Of a stretch of DNA of 64,000 bases, positions 1-8,700 are shown one piece after another. The stretch's first letter is position 1; each line of letters begins with the position of its first letter. Under the pieces are notes generated by a model. It was not told the origin of the DNA, did not search any database, and saw only the letters and a list, made by a program, of their open reading frames with translations. The stretch covers positions 7,561,001-7,625,000 of the forward strand of contig NZ_AP023360.1 in assembly GCF_018326265.1 (NCBI RefSeq), in the 5' to 3' direction. The translations under genes were made by a program, and so were the position numbers. Source of the stretch: Catellatospora sp. IY07-71 (GTDB taxonomy: Bacteria; Actinomycetota; Actinomycetes; Mycobacteriales; Micromonosporaceae).

Positions 1-1
1 C

Positions 2-907
2 CTGATCTGGGTATGGGCGTACCAGCACGACCTGATGCGCGACACCGACGGCCGCCAGCTCATCTCCATGTCGGCCGGGATCATCGTCAACCTCGCGGTG
101 ATGGTGATCACGTTCCTGGCCGGGCGGACCGTGCGGGCGCGCCGGGAGGCGTCCGCAGCGCTGGCCGAGCGGGCGCTGGCGGCCGAGGCCAACCAGCAGG
201 CGCACGCCGAGCAGGCGGTCGCCGAGGAGCGCCGCCGCATCGCCCGCGAGCTGCACGACGTGGTCGCCCACCACGTCAGCGTGATCGGCGTGATGTCCAC
301 CGGCGCGCGCCGCATGCTGCACCGCGACCCGGCCGCCGCCGACGAGGCGCTGGCCACCATCGAGCAGACCAGCCGCACCACGCTGCGCGAGCTGCGGCGG
401 CTGCTGTTCGTGCTGCGCTCGGAGAGCGCCCAGGCCGACGACGCGGACGGGCTGAGCCCCACCCCGGGCCTGTCCGGCCTGCGCACCCTGGTGGACCAGG
501 TCTGCGAGGCGGGACTGTCCACCTCGCTGCGCGTCGACGGCGAGCTGGACGTGGTGGACCCGGGCGTGGCGCTGACGGCGTACCGGATCGTGCAGGAGGC
601 GCTCACCAACTCGCTCAAGCACGCCGGTCCGGCGCGCGCCGAGGTGCGGCTGAGCGCCGACGGGCGCGAGCTGACGATCGAGGTGTTCGACACCGGGCGC
701 GGACCGCACACGCGTACCCTCACCGCAGACGGGGTCCCGGCGGGCACCAGCGGTCACGGCCTGCTCGGCATGCGCGAGCGCGTCGCCGTGTACGGCGGCA
801 CGCTGCGCACCGGTCCCCGTCCGGGCGGCGGTTTCCGGGTGCACGCACGGATCCCCATGGAGCAGGCGGGCCACGTCATGGTCGCCGAGACGCAGGCGGA
901 GGTCTGA
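2..907 (+). CDS. Sensor histidine kinase, 5' end outside window
   Basis: Cytoplasmic half of a NarL/DesK-type sensor kinase that phosphorylates the response regulator encoded next. The frame is open to the left edge, so the sensor or membrane N-terminus is missing. One hydrophobic segment (IIVNLAVMVITFLAG) is visible near the edge, then a coiled region, then a HisKA_3 dimerisation motif RELHDVVAHH with the phospho-accepting His at about bases 254-256. A HATPase_c domain follows, with N-box EALTNSLKHA and G-box GHGLLGMRERV. The response regulator starts 3 nt after the stop, so the pair is co-transcribed. The two ABC/FtsX operons downstream are plausible targets; that link is inference. Confidence 0.93.
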   Translation: MIWVWAYQHDLMRDTDGRQLISMSAGIIVNLAVMVITFLAGRTVRARREASAALAERALAAEANQQAHAEQAVAEERRRIARELHDVVAHHVSVIGVMSTGARRMLHRDPAAADEALATIEQTSRTTLRELRRLLFVLRSESAQADDADGLSPTPGLSGLRTLVDQVCEAGLSTSLRVDGELDVVDPGVALTAYRIVQEALTNSLKHAGPARAEVRLSADGRELTIEVFDTGRGPHTRTLTADGVPAGTSGHGLLGMRERVAVYGGTLRTGPRPGGGFRVHARIPMEQAGHVMVAETQAEV

Positions 908-910
908 ACG

Positions 911-1582
911 TTGAAGCCGATCCGGGTGCTGCTCGCCGACGACCAGCCCCTGCTGCGCAGCGGGTTCCGCATGGTGCTGGGCGCCGAGCCCGATCTGGAC
1001 ATCGTGGGCGAGGCGGCCGACGGCGTCGAGGCGGTGGACCTGGCCCGGCGTCTGCTGCCCGACGTGGTGCTGATGGACGTGCGCATGCCGCGCCGGGACG
1101 GGGTGGCCGCGACCCGCGACATCACCGCGGCGAAGCTGCCGGTGCGGGTGCTCATCCTGACCACGTTCGACCTCGACGACTACGTGGTGGGCGCGCTGCG
1201 CGCCGGGGCCAGCGGCTTCCTGGCCAAGGACGTGCCCGCCGACGAGCTGGTGGCGGCGATCCGCACGGTCGCCGCGGGCGAGGCGGTGGTCGCGCCGCGC
1301 ATCCTGCGGCGGCTGCTGGACCGCTTCGCCGGGCTGCTGCCCGACCCCGAGGCGACGGTGCCGCACTCGCTGAGCACGCTGACCGAGCGCGAGCGCGAGG
1401 TGCTGGTACACGTGGCCCGGGGACTGTCCAATGCGGAGATCGCGCGGGCGCTGACGGTGAGCGAGACCACGGTCAAGACGCACGTCGGGCACGTGCTGAC
1501 CAAGCTGGGCCTGCGCGACCGGGTGCAGGCGGTGGTGCTGGCCTACGAGACCGGCCTGGTACGACCCGGCTCTCCTACCTGA
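911..1582 (+). CDS. LuxR/NarL-type response regulator
   Basis: DNA-binding partner of the preceding kinase, 223 residues, the normal length for the NarL class. The receiver domain occupies about residues 4-120, with acidic pocket D10/D11 and phospho-acceptor D56 in LLPDVVLMDVRMP. The C-terminal LuxR helix-turn-helix is at about 150-215 (LTEREREVLVHVARGLSNAEIA, then VSETTVKTHV). The TTG start lies 3 nt after the kinase stop, which is typical of translational coupling, and no better internal start is seen. It probably activates or represses the transporter genes beginning at 1657. Confidence 0.93.
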   Translation: MKPIRVLLADDQPLLRSGFRMVLGAEPDLDIVGEAADGVEAVDLARRLLPDVVLMDVRMPRRDGVAATRDITAAKLPVRVLILTTFDLDDYVVGALRAGASGFLAKDVPADELVAAIRTVAAGEAVVAPRILRRLLDRFAGLLPDPEATVPHSLSTLTEREREVLVHVARGLSNAEIARALTVSETTVKTHVGHVLTKLGLRDRVQAVVLAYETGLVRPGSPT

Positions 1583-1656
1583 GGAGGAGAGCGGCGCGGC
1601 CAAGACCGTCCCAGGGTCTGAGGGAGGGCTGGACACGCGCTGACAGCCTGTGGGGC

Positions 1657-2442
1657 ATGACTTCTCAGGTTTCCGACGCGCCCGCCGCGGGCGCCGGCGC
1701 CGCCGCCCGCGCCGCCGATCTCTGGAAGGTGTACGGCTCGGGCGAGGCACAGGTGATCGCGCTGCGCGGCGTGAACGTCGAGCTCGAACGCGGCCGTTTC
1801 ACCGCCATCATGGGCCCCTCCGGCAGCGGCAAGTCCACCCTCATGCACTGCCTGGCCGGGCTGGACACGGCCACCCGGGGCCAGATCTCCGTCGGCGACA
1901 CGGCGCTGACCGGCCTGGACGACGGCGGGCTCACCCGGCTGCGCCGGGAGAAGGTCGGTTTCATCTTCCAGCAGTTCAACCTGCTGCCGACGCTGACCGC
2001 CGAGGAGAACATCCTGCTGCCGCTGGCGATCGCCGGGCGCAAGCCGGACCCGGAGTGGTACCGGACGGTCATCACCACGGTCGGGCTCGCCGACCGGCTG
2101 ACCCACCGCCCCAGCCAGCTCTCCGGCGGCCAGCAGCAGCGCGTCGCCTGCGCCCGCGCCCTCGTGTCGCGGCCCGAGGTCATCTTCGCCGACGAGCCGA
2201 CCGGCAACCTGGACAGCCGCTCCGGCGCGGAGATCCTGAACTTCCTGCGCCGCAGCGTCACCGAGCACGGCCAGACCATCGTCATGGTCACCCACGACGC
2301 CAACGCCGCCAGCCACGCCGACCGGGTCATCTTCCTCGCCGACGGGCAGATCGTCGACGAGCTGACCGCCCCGACCGCGGACGCGGTGCTGGACCGCATC
2401 AAGCGCCTGGACGCCGCCCCGGTTTCGGGGGCCACCGAATGA
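1657..2442 (+). CDS. ABC transporter ATPase, MacB/LolD type
   Basis: Cytoplasmic ATPase of a MacB-like (type VII) ABC complex. In this group the ATPase drives a mechanotransmitting FtsX permease rather than a classical pore. It has 261 residues with Walker A GPSGSGKS (53-60), Q-loop FQQFNLL, signature LSGGQQQR (155-162), Walker B VIFADE (175-180) and switch VTHDA. The frame stays open far upstream, but ATG 1657 is the first start that leaves a normal N-terminus. The stop overlaps the permease start as ATGA. It is very similar to the ATPase at 5188, indicating a tandem duplication. Substrate (lipid, peptide or antibiotic) is unknown. Confidence 0.93.
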   Translation: MTSQVSDAPAAGAGAAARAADLWKVYGSGEAQVIALRGVNVELERGRFTAIMGPSGSGKSTLMHCLAGLDTATRGQISVGDTALTGLDDGGLTRLRREKVGFIFQQFNLLPTLTAEENILLPLAIAGRKPDPEWYRTVITTVGLADRLTHRPSQLSGGQQQRVACARALVSRPEVIFADEPTGNLDSRSGAEILNFLRRSVTEHGQTIVMVTHDANAASHADRVIFLADGQIVDELTAPTADAVLDRIKRLDAAPVSGATE

Positions 2443-4991
2443 TCAAGGCCAGCCTGCGCGGGCTGCTGCAGCGCAAGCTGCGGCTGTCGCTCGCGCTCAT
2501 CGCCATCGTGCTGTCGGTGGGTTTCCTCGCCGGCAGCCTGGTGCTCTCCGACACCCTCAACGCGCGGTTCGGATCGCTGTTCAGCACCATCAACGCCAAC
2601 GTGGCGGTCGTGGTGCAGCCCACCGACCCGCAGGCGGTGAACCCGATCCGGCTGACCGACGACCAGCTGCGCACCCTGTCCGAGGTCGACGGCGTACGGG
2701 CCGTGTCGCCCGACGTCAGCGCGCAGGGCGTGATCCCGTTCCGGGCCGACGACGGCGAGCCGGTCACCGCCGACGCCATGCTGGGCTTCGGCGTGGACGG
2801 CAAGGACGACCCGCTGGGCCTGGTCGAGCTGCGCGAGGGCAGCTGGCCGCAGGCCGCCGACGAGGTGACCGTCACCGCGCACACCGCCGAGCTGGCCCGG
2901 GTCAAGCGGGGCGACTCGCTGAAGGTGTACGTGCCCGTGCTCAACGAGCCGCGCACGTTCAAGGTGGTCGGCGTGGCCGGCTACTCCGGCGGCCGGGACA
3001 GCCTGGCCGGCGAGTCGGTGGTCATGTTCCAGCAGGCGTACGCGCAGGAGACGTTCTACGGCGCGACCGGCCGCTACGCGGGGGCGTCGTTCGCCGCCGA
3101 CGAGGGCGTCAGCGACACCGTGCTCAAGCAGCGCATCGCGGAGCAGCTGCCGTCCGGGTTCAAGGCGCTCACCGGCGAGGAGAGCAGCGAGGAGCAGTCG
3201 GCCCAGATCGGGGTCGTGTTCGACTTCATCAAGTACATCCTGATCGGCTTCGCGGTGCTCGCGGCCGTGGTGGGCGTGTTCCTGATCTTCAACACGTTCA
3301 ACATCATCGTCGCGCAGCGCACCCGTGAGCTGGCGCTGCTGCGCGCGCTGGGCGCGAGCTGGGGCCAGGTCGCCGGGTCGGTGCTGCTGGAGGCGCTGGT
3401 GGTCAGCGTGCTCGGCGCCACGCTGGGCCTGGCCATCGGCGCCGGGCTCGGCGCCTGGGTGGAGCACCTGCTGATCGGCGAGTTCGAGCTGCCCAGCGCG
3501 GGCATCATCGTCAAGCCGATCACGGTGGTGCTGGCGTACGCGCTGGGCGTGCTGGTGACGCTGATCGCGGCGTTCGTGCCCGCCGTACGCGCCTCGTCGG
3601 TGCCCCCGGTGGCCGCGATGCGCGACGTGGTGCGCCCGGACAAGTCACTGGTCGCGCTGTCGATCGTGGGCGCGGTGCTGGCCGTGCCGGGCCTGGCGCT
3701 GGTCCTGACCGGCGCGCTGGTGGACATGGGCGGCACCGCGTTCCTGGTGCTGCTGGCCGGGGCGGTGCTGCTGTTCGTGGGCACCCTGCTGCTGTCGCCG
3801 CTGCTGGCCCGCCCGCTGGTGCGCGGGCTGGGCGCGCTGATCGGCCGCGGCTCGGCCGGCCGGCTCGGCGTACGCAACGCGGTGCGCAACCCGCGCCGCA
3901 CCGCCGTCACCGCCGCCGCGATCATCATCGGCGTCACCGTGATCGGCACCGCCGCGACCGTCGTGCAGTCCTTCAAGACCAGCCTGGAGGACATCATGGG
4001 CGACAGCATCGGGGTCGAGGTGATGATCCAGGCGAGCGTCACCGCGGCGCCCGACGGCCGCCAGGGCTTCAACCCGAAGGCGCTGGACCAGGTGCGCGCC
4101 ATCTCCGGGGTCAAGGAGGCCGCGGCCTGGCACTTCGACGCGCTCAACGTGAGCGTGGCGAACCAGCCGTCGGCGTTCGGCATCTTCGCCACCGACGTCG
4201 GCCAGGCCTCGCGCATGTTCCCGATGGACGCCGTCGACGGCTCGATCCGCACCCTGGCCGCGCAGGAGCTGGTGCTCGACGACAACACCGCCGAGACGCT
4301 CAAGCTCAAGGCCGGTGACCGCACGCCGGTGGTGATCGGCGGGGTGAGCCGTGACTACACCGTGGTCGGCGTCTACAAGACCACGCCGATCATCCAGGGC
4401 ATCCTGGTCGGCCTGCCCGCGGTCGAGGACTTCCCCGGCCCGCTGGCGTTCCAGGGCTTCGTGTCGCTGAACGAGGGCGTGGACGCGGCCCCGGTGGTGG
4501 CCCAGATCGAGAAGATCATGAAGGACTATCCGGGGGTACAGGTCGGCGACCGGCAGTCCTACGTACAGCAGGCCACGGCCTCCTACGACCTGCTGCTGAC
4601 GGCGGTCGAGTGGCTGCTGATCGTGGCGCTGGTCATCGCGGTGCTGGGCATTCTCAACACGCTGCTGCTCAGCATCGTGGAGCGGACCCGCGAGCTGGGG
4701 CTGGTGCGCGCGGTCGGGCTCAGCCGGGGCGGGCTGGTCTGGATGGTGACCGTCGAGTCGGTGCTGATCACCGTCTTCGGCGTCGCCCTCGGGCTGGCTC
4801 TCGGGGTCGGTCTCGGGGCCGCCTTCACCCAGGCGCTGATCACCATCGAGTTCGCCACCGTGATCGCGATCCCATGGCTGGACCTGCTGCAGTACCTCGC
4901 GATCGCGGTCGTGGCCGGCATCGCCGCGGCGGTGCTCCCTGCCCGGATCGCGGCCCGGCTCAACGTGCTGGAGGCCATCTCGTACGAGTGA
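2439..4991 (+). CDS. FtsX/MacB-type ABC permease (copy 1)
   Basis: 850-residue membrane permease partner of the preceding ATPase. Residues about 15-38 form the first membrane helix, followed by a large extracytoplasmic MacB_PCD domain, then two FtsX modules. Each has the conserved stretch after the first helix: IVAQRTRELALLRALGAS in the middle and IVERTRELGLVRAVGLSRG near the C-terminus. The internally repeated two-module layout with about ten helices is usual for the long actinobacterial FtsX-like permeases. It starts with ATGA overlap on the ATPase. A strong hairpin follows the stop at 5000-5025. Confidence 0.92.
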   Translation: MIKASLRGLLQRKLRLSLALIAIVLSVGFLAGSLVLSDTLNARFGSLFSTINANVAVVVQPTDPQAVNPIRLTDDQLRTLSEVDGVRAVSPDVSAQGVIPFRADDGEPVTADAMLGFGVDGKDDPLGLVELREGSWPQAADEVTVTAHTAELARVKRGDSLKVYVPVLNEPRTFKVVGVAGYSGGRDSLAGESVVMFQQAYAQETFYGATGRYAGASFAADEGVSDTVLKQRIAEQLPSGFKALTGEESSEEQSAQIGVVFDFIKYILIGFAVLAAVVGVFLIFNTFNIIVAQRTRELALLRALGASWGQVAGSVLLEALVVSVLGATLGLAIGAGLGAWVEHLLIGEFELPSAGIIVKPITVVLAYALGVLVTLIAAFVPAVRASSVPPVAAMRDVVRPDKSLVALSIVGAVLAVPGLALVLTGALVDMGGTAFLVLLAGAVLLFVGTLLLSPLLARPLVRGLGALIGRGSAGRLGVRNAVRNPRRTAVTAAAIIIGVTVIGTAATVVQSFKTSLEDIMGDSIGVEVMIQASVTAAPDGRQGFNPKALDQVRAISGVKEAAAWHFDALNVSVANQPSAFGIFATDVGQASRMFPMDAVDGSIRTLAAQELVLDDNTAETLKLKAGDRTPVVIGGVSRDYTVVGVYKTTPIIQGILVGLPAVEDFPGPLAFQGFVSLNEGVDAAPVVAQIEKIMKDYPGVQVGDRQSYVQQATASYDLLLTAVEWLLIVALVIAVLGILNTLLLSIVERTRELGLVRAVGLSRGGLVWMVTVESVLITVFGVALGLALGVGLGAAFTQALITIEFATVIAIPWLDLLQYLAIAVVAGIAAAVLPARIAARLNVLEAISYE

Positions 4992-4999
4992 GCGCCCGT

Positions 5000-5025
5000 C
5001 CGGGTCAGGGTCGCCCCTGACCCGG
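5000..5025 (+). terminator. Hairpin terminator after first FtsX operon
   Basis: Perfect 11-bp inverted repeat CCGGGTCAGGG / CCCTGACCCGG around a 4-nt loop, 8 nt after the permease stop. There is no T-run, which is common in high-GC actinobacteria. Confidence 0.7.
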
Positions 5026-5115
5026 GCCTGGGGGGCTTTCCCCGCGTCGCAAACCGGGGAGGGTTCACCCCACGGGTCGAGGGATGCGGCTCTTTCCGCC
5101 CCGACGATGAGTACA

Positions 5116-5158
5116 CCGGCCGGTCCGGACGCCCCGCCTTGGCGTCCAGGCCGGCCGG
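5116..5158 (+). promoter_or_regulatory. Leader hairpin ahead of second ABC operon
   Basis: 18-nt arms (5116-5133 and 5141-5158) match at 16 of 18 positions around a 7-nt loop and end 29 nt before the ATG at 5188. The position, inside the leader rather than after a gene, suggests an attenuator or a translation-control hairpin. This is inference from geometry only. Confidence 0.45.
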
Positions 5159-5187
5159 TCCATGTCATCCGGCCGAGGAAGGACCCC

Positions 5188-5979
5188 ATGACTCCAGCAG
5201 CAGCCCCGCCCCTGACCCGCCAGCGGACGGAGACCGCCGCCGCCCGCGCCACCGGCCTGTGGAAGGTGTACGGCACCGGCGAGGCGCAGGTCGTCGCGCT
5301 GCGCGGCGTCGACGTCGAGCTCGAACGCGGCCGCTTCACCGCCATCATGGGCCCGTCCGGCTCCGGCAAGTCCACCCTCATGCACTGCCTGGCCGGTCTC
5401 GACGCGGTCAGCCGCGGCCAGGTGCACGTCGGCGACACGGAACTGACCGGCCTGAACGACGCCGGCCTGACCCGGCTGCGCCGCGAGAAGATCGGCTTCA
5501 TCTTCCAGCAGTTCAACCTGCTGCCCACGCTCACCGCGGAGGAGAACATCCTGCTGCCGCTGGCCATCGCCGGGCGCAAGCCGGATCAGCAGTGGTTCCG
5601 CACCGTGATCGACACCGTGGGCCTCGGCGACCGGCTCGGGCACCGCCCCAGCCAGCTGTCGGGCGGCCAGCAGCAGCGCGTCGCCTGCGCCCGCGCGCTG
5701 GTGTCGCGCCCCGAGGTCATCTTCGCCGACGAGCCGACCGGCAACCTGGACAGCCGCTCCGGCGCCGAGGTGCTCGGCTTCCTGCGGCGCAGCGTCACGG
5801 AGTACGGCCAGACCATCGTCATGGTCACCCACGACGCCAACGCGGCCGCGTACGCCGACCGGGTCGTCTTCCTCGCCGACGGGCAGCTCGTCGCCGAGCT
5901 GACCGAGCCCACCCCGGAGTCCGTGCTGGACACCCTCAAGAGCCTGGACCGCGTCGCGCCCGCCGGGGCGGAGCTCTGA
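5188..5979 (+). CDS. ABC transporter ATPase, MacB/LolD type (copy 2)
   Basis: 263-residue paralogue of the ATPase at 1657, with nearly identical blocks (LWKVYG, ELERGRFTAIMGPSGSGK, LSGGQQQRVACARALVSR, VIFADEPTGNLDSRSG). ATG 5188 is preferred over an in-frame ATG at 5107 because it has the ribosome site GAGGAAGGA about 6 nt upstream and the upstream ATG would translate the leader hairpin. Its stop overlaps the next permease start as TGATG. The two ATPases diverge mostly in their N-terminal 20 residues and C-terminal tail. Confidence 0.93.
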   Translation: MTPAAAPPLTRQRTETAAARATGLWKVYGTGEAQVVALRGVDVELERGRFTAIMGPSGSGKSTLMHCLAGLDAVSRGQVHVGDTELTGLNDAGLTRLRREKIGFIFQQFNLLPTLTAEENILLPLAIAGRKPDQQWFRTVIDTVGLGDRLGHRPSQLSGGQQQRVACARALVSRPEVIFADEPTGNLDSRSGAEVLGFLRRSVTEYGQTIVMVTHDANAAAYADRVVFLADGQLVAELTEPTPESVLDTLKSLDRVAPAGAEL

Positions 5980-8522
5980 TGCTGCGCGCCACCCTCAAGA
6001 GCCTGCTCGCCCGCAAGCTGCGCCTGGTCCTGTCGGGCCTGGCCGTGCTGCTGGGCGTGATGTTCGTGTCCGGCTCGTTCGTGCTGACCGACGCGCTGGG
6101 CCGCTCGTTCGACAACATGTTCTCCTCGGCGATGGCCGAGACCGACGTGCTGGTCGCCGCCGACCCGGCGATCGACGTGTCGGAGCTGGAGGGCGAGGCC
6201 GTGCCCGGCCTGCTGCGCTCCGCCGACCGCGACACCGTCGCCGCCGTGCCCGGCGTGGCCGGGGTCGTCGGCGAGGTGCAGGCCGACGGCGCCCGCGTCA
6301 TCGGCGCCGACGGCAAGGTCGTCACCTCGTTCGGCCCGCCCCGCTTCGGGGCCAACTGGACCGGCGAGACCGGCGGCCTGGAGCTGCGCGAGGGCCGCGG
6401 CCCGAGCGTGGACGACGAGATCGCGATCAACGTGACGCTGGCCGAGCTGTCCAAGCTCAAGGTCGGCGACCGGGTCGGCGTGCTCACCACCAAGCCGAAG
6501 CAGACGTTCACCCTGGTCGGCGTCTTCGGCTACGAGGGCGGCCTGCCCGGCCGCGGTCCGGTGCACGAGGTCCGGTTCACCGAACCCGTCGCGCAGGAGC
6601 TGATGCTGGGCACGCCGGGGGCGTACACCAGCCTCAGCGTGACCGCCGCGCCCGGCACCGACCCCGCCGCCCTGCGCGACGCGATCAAGGCCGCGCTCGG
6701 CGACGGGTACCAGGTGCAGACCGGCGCGGAGGCCGCCGCGGCGATCGCCGACGGCTTCAAGGAGGCGCTGTCCTTCTTCAACAACATCCTGCTCGGCTTC
6801 GCCGGGGTGGCGCTGTTCGTCGGCACGTTCCTGATCCTGAACACGTTCTCGATCATCGTGGCGCAGCGGACCAAGGAGCTGGCCCTGAGCCGGGCCCTGG
6901 GCGCGAGCCGCCGCCAGGTCATCGGCTCGGTCATGGTGGAGGCGCTGGTCATCGGCCTCGTCGCGGCCGTGCTGGGCCTGGCCGCGGGCGTCGGCGTGGG
7001 GGCGCTGCTGGCCGAGGTCGCGGCGAGCTTCAGCAGCCTGGTGCTGGCCGGCATCGGCCTGCCGCTCGCCGCTGTGATCAGCGCGTTCGTGGTCGGCGTC
7101 GGCGTCACGATGATCGCCGCGCTGCTGCCCGCGGTGCGGGCGTCCCGGGTGCCCCCGGTCGCCGCGCTGCAGGAGGTGGCCACCCCCGACCGACCGCTCA
7201 CCAAGCTCACCGTCAGCGGCACCGTGCTCGGCGCGCTGGGCACCGGCGCCATCGCGTACGGCCTGGCCACCGACGGCGACGCGGTGCTGTGGCTGCTGCT
7301 GGGCGGGGTGCTGGCCGCGTTCGTCGGGGTGGCGCTGCTCAGCCCGGCGCTGGCCCGCCCGGCGGTGTCCGTGCTCGGCCGGCTGTTCTCCTGGTCGGTG
7401 CCGGGCAAGCTGGGGCGGCTGAACTCCGGGCGCAACCCGCGCCGCACCGCGATCACCGCCGCCGCGCTCATGGTCGGCGTCGCGCTGATCACCGGCGTGA
7501 ACACCATCATCACCTCGGCCGACCGCAGCCTGCGCGGCGAAGCCACGGACGCCTTCCAGGCCGACCTGATCATCTCCGGGCAGAGCTCGCCGGGCATGCT
7601 GCCCACCTTCGACGAGGCGCTGCTGCCGCGGATGCGTGAGCTGGCCGGGGTGCGCTCGGTCGCGGCCGAGTACAACGAGCAGGCCGTCATCGACGGGGAG
7701 CCGCGCATGGCCACGGCCGTCACCGACCTGCCCACCGTCGTGCAGGACTTCTCGCTGGTCGCCGCGGCCGGGGTGCTGACCCAGCCGGCGCCGGGCGAGG
7801 TCGTGGTCGGCGAATCGTACGCGGCCGAGTCCGGGCTCGCCGTCGGCGACACGGTCACCGCGCGGCTGCCCCGGGGCGAGCCGACCACGTTCCGGATCAT
7901 CGGCACGTACCAGGCGACCCCGTTCTACGGCGGGTTCATCTTCGGGCCCGACATCGTGCCCGGGATGCGCACCCCGGCGCCGTCCTTCGCGTACGTCCGG
8001 CTCGCCGACGGCGCGGACCCGGCGGCCGCCCGCAAGGGCCTGGAAGCGCTGCTGGTGGACAGCCCCGAGATGCTGGTCGAGGACACGGAGCAGTTCCTGG
8101 ACCGCGAACTGGGCGAGAGCGCGCAGCTGCTGCTGATGATCCAGGTGCTGCTGGGCCTGGCGATCCTCATCGCGGTGCTGGGCGTCATCAACACCCTGGC
8201 CCTGTCGGTCCTGGAGCGCACCCGCGAGCTGGGCCTGCTCCGCGCCATCGGCCTCAGCCGCGCCGCGACCATGCGCATGGTCACCGTGGAAGCCGTCGTC
8301 ATCACCGTCTTCGGCGCGCTGCTCGGCGTGGCCGTCGGCATCGGCCTCGGCGCCGCCGTGGTCCAGGGCCTCGCCGACGAGGGCCTCAAGGAACTCGCCA
8401 TCCCGTGGTCCCAGGTGGGCGTCTACCTCGTCCTCGGCGCCCTGGTCGGCGTCCTGGCCGCGGTCCTCCCCGCCACCCGAGCCGCCCGCATCAACGTCCT
8501 GGCCGCCATCGCCCACGACTGA
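5979..8522 (+). CDS. FtsX/MacB-type ABC permease (copy 2)
   Basis: 847-residue permease with the same two-FtsX-module plan as the copy at 2439 (IVAQRTKELALSRALGAS, then VLERTRELGLLRAIGLSRA). Its extracytoplasmic domain is clearly diverged from copy 1, so the two transporters probably handle different ligands. Coupled to its ATPase by a one-base overlap. The stop codon is immediately followed by a palindromic repeat (8523-8576) and a 16-bp perfect terminator hairpin. Confidence 0.92.
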   Translation: MLRATLKSLLARKLRLVLSGLAVLLGVMFVSGSFVLTDALGRSFDNMFSSAMAETDVLVAADPAIDVSELEGEAVPGLLRSADRDTVAAVPGVAGVVGEVQADGARVIGADGKVVTSFGPPRFGANWTGETGGLELREGRGPSVDDEIAINVTLAELSKLKVGDRVGVLTTKPKQTFTLVGVFGYEGGLPGRGPVHEVRFTEPVAQELMLGTPGAYTSLSVTAAPGTDPAALRDAIKAALGDGYQVQTGAEAAAAIADGFKEALSFFNNILLGFAGVALFVGTFLILNTFSIIVAQRTKELALSRALGASRRQVIGSVMVEALVIGLVAAVLGLAAGVGVGALLAEVAASFSSLVLAGIGLPLAAVISAFVVGVGVTMIAALLPAVRASRVPPVAALQEVATPDRPLTKLTVSGTVLGALGTGAIAYGLATDGDAVLWLLLGGVLAAFVGVALLSPALARPAVSVLGRLFSWSVPGKLGRLNSGRNPRRTAITAAALMVGVALITGVNTIITSADRSLRGEATDAFQADLIISGQSSPGMLPTFDEALLPRMRELAGVRSVAAEYNEQAVIDGEPRMATAVTDLPTVVQDFSLVAAAGVLTQPAPGEVVVGESYAAESGLAVGDTVTARLPRGEPTTFRIIGTYQATPFYGGFIFGPDIVPGMRTPAPSFAYVRLADGADPAAARKGLEALLVDSPEMLVEDTEQFLDRELGESAQLLLMIQVLLGLAILIAVLGVINTLALSVLERTRELGLLRAIGLSRAATMRMVTVEAVVITVFGALLGVAVGIGLGAAVVQGLADEGLKELAIPWSQVGVYLVLGALVGVLAAVLPATRAARINVLAAIAHD

Positions 8523-8576
8523 AAGGAAGGGCACCTTCTTATCGCTATACGTAGAGGAAGGTGCCCTTCTTAACGC
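8523..8576. repeat. GAAGG-type nested palindrome, copy a
   Basis: Arms GAAGGGCACCTTC (8526-8538) and GAAGGTGCCCTTC (8557-8569) are perfect inverted repeats separated by exactly 18 nt. Each arm is itself a small palindrome (GAAGG-3 nt-CCTTC). The element abuts the stop codon of the FtsX gene. Three further copies lie at 19061, 21361 and 37011. Confidence 0.85.
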
Positions 8577-8584
8577 CCACCGTC

Positions 8585-8623
8585 CGAAGTGCCCGACGCC
8601 CGCGTGCGGCGTCGGGCACTTCG
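8585..8623 (+). terminator. Strong hairpin terminator
   Basis: Perfect 16-bp stem (8585-8600 with 8608-8623) and a 7-nt loop, located between the second FtsX operon and the ArsR regulator. Confidence 0.75.
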
Positions 8624-8667
8624 CCATGAGGTGCGGGCGTGCGGCATGCGGCGCGCAACGCCGATTG

Positions 8668-8695
8668 CCAACAAGTCTTTGCAAAGATATGTTGG
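8668..8695. promoter_or_regulatory. Operator of the ArsR regulator
   Basis: Perfect 12-bp palindrome TCTTTGCAAAGA (8676-8687) flanked symmetrically by CCAACA (8668-8673) and TGTTGG (8690-8695). All pairs share the same centre. AT-rich against its surroundings and lying directly at the start of the ArsR gene, so it is best explained as an autoregulatory operator. Confidence 0.65.
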
Positions 8696-8700
8696 CGGTT

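Noticed and set aside
13..1656. N-terminal extension of the first ABC ATPase frame
   Set aside because: Overlaps the kinase and response regulator in another frame and is Arg/Gly-rich nonsense; the ATPase starts at 1657.
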